Shown here: piece by piece, positions 7,025 through 9,322 of the stretch | Layout of the letters: every line of letters starts with the position of its first letter | Numbering within the stretch: position 1 is the stretch's first letter | Assembly: GCA_035260485.1 (NCBI GenBank) | Contig: DATFVC010000042.1 | Coordinates: 1 to 9,322 of the forward strand | Direction: 5' to 3' | Length of the DNA: 9,322 bases | Source: VRUE01 sp035260485 | Lineage (GTDB): Bacteria > Actinomycetota > Thermoleophilia > Solirubrobacterales > 70-9 | Program-made: the position numbers and the translations under genes | Notes under the pieces: generated by a model | The model's database searches: none | What the model saw: only the letters and a program-made list of their open reading frames with translations | Told to the model about the DNA's origin: nothing

Positions 7025-7611
7025 GCAGAACCGCGAACAGAGTGCGCAGCACCGCCGAGACCAAGATCCAGCTCTCGCTCGATCTCGATGGCGGCGAGTC
7101 GAGCGCCGCGACCGGCGTCGGTTTCCTCGACCACATGCTTGATCTGCTCGCCCGCCACGGAAAGCTGGGACTGCGGGTCGAGGCGAGCGGGGACCTCGAG
7201 ACCGGCGCCCACCACACGGTGGAGGACGTTGGCATCGTCCTTGGCCAGGCACTTGACGAGGCACTCGGCGACCGTGCCGGGATCCGCCGCTACGGCTCGG
7301 CGCTGGTGCCGATGGACGAGTCGCTGGCCGAGTGCGCAATCGACATCTCAGGCCGGCCGCTGTGCGTCTTTGACGCCGAGCTGCCAGCCACCTCGATCGC
7401 CGGCTTCGACAGCGAGCTCGCCGAGGAGTTCTTCCGTGCCGTCGCCAACGGCGCCAAGCTGACCCTGCACGTCTCGGTCCGCTACGGCAGCAACGTCCAT
7501 CACATGATCGAGGCCTGCTTCAAGGCCTTCGCGCGAGCTCTCCGGGTCGCCGTCTCGGTCGACCCCGAGGAGAGAGGCGTGCCCTCGACCAAGGGGACCT
7601 TGAGCGAATGA
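7021..7611 (+). CDS. hisB: Imidazoleglycerol-phosphate dehydratase HisB, 196 aa
   Basis: Manganese-dependent dehydration of imidazole glycerol phosphate to imidazole acetol phosphate. It shows the two pseudo-repeated metal motifs: HHTVED at 64-69 and HHMIE at 160-164, plus the GFLDHMLDLLARHG segment (34-47, His38). ALVPMDESLAECAIDISGRP (94-113) and the C-terminal GVPSTKGTL (186-194) are also typical. At 196 aa it is the monofunctional dehydratase, without the histidinol-phosphatase domain of the E. coli bifunctional HisB, so a separate phosphatase must exist elsewhere. Both ends overlap neighbours by ATGA. The Shine-Dalgarno is weak, which fits re-initiation after hisD. Confidence 0.97.
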   Translation: MSRTANRVRSTAETKIQLSLDLDGGESSAATGVGFLDHMLDLLARHGKLGLRVEASGDLETGAHHTVEDVGIVLGQALDEALGDRAGIRRYGSALVPMDESLAECAIDISGRPLCVFDAELPATSIAGFDSELAEEFFRAVANGAKLTLHVSVRYGSNVHHMIEACFKAFARALRVAVSVDPEERGVPSTKGTLSE

Positions 7612-8240
7612 CGGCGCGTATCTGCATCTTGGACTATGGAATGGGCAACCTGCGCTCGGTCGAGAAGGCGCTGGAGCACGTCGGCGCCACCGCGACGATC
7701 GCGAGCGACCCTGCGACGATCCGTGCCGCCGACGGCGTGATCCTGCCCGGGGTCGGTGCCTTCCCGAAAGCGATGGAGAGAGTGCGAGAGCTGGGCCTCG
7801 ACGATCTGGTCGCCGAGCGACGCGACGCCGGCGTGCCCATCCTCGGCATCTGCCTTGGCTTGCAGTTGCTGTTCGATTCGACCAGCGAGCTGGGTGGAGC
7901 GACCGGGATCGGCCTGCTCTCGGGCGCTGTGGCGGAGCTCGAGGCCGACGGCCTAAAGGTCCCGCACATCGGCTGGTCGCCGGTTCGCTGGGAGCAGGAC
8001 TCGCGCCTGGCAGAGGGGATCGAGAGCGAGACGCCCTTTTACTTCGTCCACTCCTTCGCGCCAAGCCCCGGTCAGGAGGATCTGCTCGGCAGCGCGGCCT
8101 ACGGCGCTCGCTTCGCCTGCGCGGCGGAGCGCGACAATGTCTTCGGCGTCCAGTTCCACCCCGAGAAGTCGAGCAGCGCCGGCCTGCGGCTGCTCTCCAA
8201 CTTCGCCGGGGTCTGCGCGTCGACGCCTGCTCCGGCGTGA
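7608..8240 (+). CDS. hisH: Imidazole glycerol phosphate synthase glutaminase subunit HisH, 210 aa
   Basis: Class I glutamine amidotransferase that releases ammonia from glutamine and channels it to HisF. ILDYGMGNLRSVEKALEHVG (7-26) is the canonical start. PGVG (47-50) provides the oxyanion strand. The catalytic triad is Cys82 in GICLGLQLLF, with His184 and Glu186 in GVQFHPEKSS. HIGWSPVRW (120-128) and FYFVHSF (144-150) are family segments on the HisF-facing side. AAGGGG at 7591-7596 is a plausible ribosome binding site. The start overlaps the hisB stop (ATGA) and the end overlaps hisA (GTGA). Its partner hisF is the next gene but one. Confidence 0.97.
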   Translation: MTARICILDYGMGNLRSVEKALEHVGATATIASDPATIRAADGVILPGVGAFPKAMERVRELGLDDLVAERRDAGVPILGICLGLQLLFDSTSELGGATGIGLLSGAVAELEADGLKVPHIGWSPVRWEQDSRLAEGIESETPFYFVHSFAPSPGQEDLLGSAAYGARFACAAERDNVFGVQFHPEKSSSAGLRLLSNFAGVCASTPAPA

Positions 8241-8980
8241 TCCTCTACCCGGCGATCGACATCCGCGGCGGCCAGGCGGTGCGGCTGCTGCAGGGCGATT
8301 ACGAGCGCGAGATCGCCTACGACGCCGATCCGGTCGACGCGGCCGTGCGCTGGGCTAGCGAAGGAGCGCGGTTCCTGCACGTGGTTGATCTGGACGGGGC
8401 AAAGGCGGGTGAGCCGCGGAACCTGGCGGCGGTGCGGCGGATTGTCGCGGCGGTTGATTGCCCGATCCAGGTTGGCGGAGGGTTACGGGATGCTGTGGCC
8501 GTGACGGCAGTTCTCGACGCAGGGGCCGAGAGGGTGGTGATCGGGACGGCAGCGCTGCGGGACCCGAAGTTCCTCGACGACATGCTGGATCGACACGGGG
8601 AGCGTGTAGTCGTCTCAGTAGACGCTCGCGACGGTCGGGTGGCCTTGGAGGGATGGACTGAAGCAGGTGAGGAGGGGGTGGTCGAGGTCGTCGCGGCGCT
8701 CGAGGAGCGCGGCGTGGCTCGCTTCCTCTGTACGGCGATCGAGGTCGACGGGACCATGGAGGGTCCGGCGCTCGTTCGGCTCGGCGAGATCGCCGCGGCC
8801 ACCCAGTCGCAGGTCATCGCCTCAGGCGGCGTAGGGGAGCTGGCCCACCTCGAATCCCTCGCCCGCGAGGCCCCACCCAACGTCGAAGGCGCAATAGTTG
8901 GTCGCGCCCTCTACGAGCGCAAGTTCACCGTTGCCGAGGCGATCGCCGCGCTGCGCAGCACTCGAGGCGGCCCAGATTGA
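8237..8980 (+). CDS. hisA: ProFAR isomerase HisA, 247 aa
   Basis: A (beta/alpha)8-barrel isomerase that converts ProFAR to PRFAR. The N-terminus LYPAIDIRGGQAVRLLQGDY carries the catalytic base Asp8. HVVDLDGAKAG (48-58), VGGGLRD (79-85), VSVDARDGRVALEGW (126-140) and VIASGGVGELAHL (193-205) give the phosphate-binding and barrel-strand motifs. The second catalytic Asp is probably Asp171 in EVDGTMEGP. The family's TDI before it is TAI here (166-168). In the bifunctional actinobacterial PriA, the residue two before Trp is Arg (needed for the TrpF reaction), whereas here that place is Glu138 (LEGW), which argues for HisA-only activity. It starts at GTG 8237 in a GTGA overlap with hisH. A 68-bp gap follows. 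Confidence 0.96.
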   Translation: MILYPAIDIRGGQAVRLLQGDYEREIAYDADPVDAAVRWASEGARFLHVVDLDGAKAGEPRNLAAVRRIVAAVDCPIQVGGGLRDAVAVTAVLDAGAERVVIGTAALRDPKFLDDMLDRHGERVVVSVDARDGRVALEGWTEAGEEGVVEVVAALEERGVARFLCTAIEVDGTMEGPALVRLGEIAAATQSQVIASGGVGELAHLESLAREAPPNVEGAIVGRALYERKFTVAEAIAALRSTRGGPD

Positions 8981-8982
8981 GC

Positions 8983-9025
8983 GCGGTCGTCGTTTCTATC
9001 GCTATGCGGCAGAAGAGGCGACCGC
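8983..9025 (+). other. Imperfect 15-bp hairpin between hisA and hisF
   Basis: GCGGTCGTCGTTTCT (8983-8997) pairs with AGAAGAGGCGACCGC (9011-9025). There are twelve Watson-Crick pairs, two G-U wobbles and a single G/A mismatch, enclosing a 13-nt loop. It begins two bases after the hisA TGA and ends 11 bases before the TAGGCT box. No U-run follows. It could be a terminator without a U-tract, an RNA processing or stabilising stem at the operon break, or an operator. The choice is open. Confidence 0.6.
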
Positions 9026-9036
9026 ACCCCGAGCTC

Positions 9037-9042
9037 TAGGCT
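9037..9042 (+). promoter_or_regulatory. Candidate -10 box for leaderless hisF transcript
   Basis: TAGGCT fits TANNNT and ends 6 nt before the hisF ATG, so the expected transcription start is the A of ATG. No separate Shine-Dalgarno is spaced correctly, since GGAG at 9045-9048 abuts the ATG. No -35 motif is evident. Promoter activity is inferred. Confidence 0.4.
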
Positions 9043-9048
9043 GTGGAG

Positions 9049-9322
9049 ATGGTTCTGAAGCGTGTAATCCCTTGCTTGGACGTCGACGCTGGGCGCGTTG
9101 TCAAGGGGACGAACTTCGTCGGGCTGCGCGATGCGGGTGATCCGGTCGAGCTGGCCGAGCGCTATGACGCTGAGGGCGCCGACGAGCTCGTCTTCCTCGA
9201 CATCTCCGCCGCGCCGGAGGGCCGCGGCACCCTCCTCGACATCGTCGAGCGAACCGCGCGTCGCGCATTCATCCCGTTGACCGTCGGTGGCGGGGTGCGC
9301 AGCGTCCGCGACATGCGCGATA
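9049..9322 (+). CDS. hisF: Imidazole glycerol phosphate synthase cyclase subunit HisF, 5' part (runs off window)
   Basis: A (beta/alpha)8-barrel cyclase that uses HisH-derived ammonia to turn PRFAR into imidazole glycerol phosphate and AICAR. The first 91 codons are present. KRVIPCLDVDAGRVVKG (4-20) carries the catalytic Asp11, NFVGLRDAGDPVELAERY follows, then ADELVFLDISA (about 46-56) and LTVGGGVRSVRDM (about 76-88, a phosphate-binding loop). This is about one third of the usual 250-260 aa, and the frame is open to the window end. ATG at 9049 gives the canonical length. An in-frame GTG at 9043 is an alternative start two codons earlier, and TAG at 9037-9039 closes the frame above it. Unlike the upstream his genes it is not overlapped with its neighbour. 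Confidence 0.96.
   Translation, partial: MVLKRVIPCLDVDAGRVVKGTNFVGLRDAGDPVELAERYDAEGADELVFLDISAAPEGRGTLLDIVERTARRAFIPLTVGGGVRSVRDMRD

Overview
The window looks like an ordinary chromosomal segment from a GC-rich bacterium, most likely an actinobacterium outside the classical Streptomyces/Mycobacterium groups (Thermoleophilia/Solirubrobacterales-like). That placement is inferred from the strong G/C third-position bias, the Asp-type MurA, the short-form HisG paired with HisZ, and TANNNT boxes placed just before ATG codons. No 16S gene is present to confirm it.

Layout: 1-1075 is the 3' part of a 23S rRNA gene. A spacer of about 65 bp follows, then a 115-nt 5S rRNA (1141-1255) and a T-run (1256-1264), which close an rRNA operon with no trailing tRNA. 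From 1265 to 1563 there is little except two small hairpins and a doubtful 77-codon minus-strand ORF. A minus-strand gene (1564-2565) encodes a membrane-anchored alpha/beta hydrolase. Only 25 bp separate its start from a divergent plus-strand murA-type gene (2591-3889) whose active-site Cys is replaced by Asp117. A 203-bp intergenic region follows, filled mostly by a 164-bp imperfect palindrome with perfect 19-bp ends.

From 4093 to the end runs a histidine biosynthesis cluster in the order hisZ-hisG-hisD-hisB-hisH-hisA-hisF. The first five junctions are all 4-bp stop/start overlaps (GTGA or ATGA), indicating tight translational coupling. The sixth, hisA-hisF, is a 68-bp gap holding a 15-bp imperfect hairpin and a TAGGCT box 6 nt before the hisF ATG. 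hisF is cut by the window end. HisZ+HisG form the split ATP phosphoribosyltransferase (step 1). HisA isomerises ProFAR, HisH+HisF make IGP and AICAR, HisB dehydrates IGP, and HisD performs the last two oxidations. hisC and hisI/hisE are not seen and may lie downstream.

I found no mobile element genes, CRISPR array, phage genes or defence system. The unexplained structure is in the non-coding DNA: the long palindrome before hisZ, the hairpin before hisF, and the very compact divergent hydrolase/murA start region.
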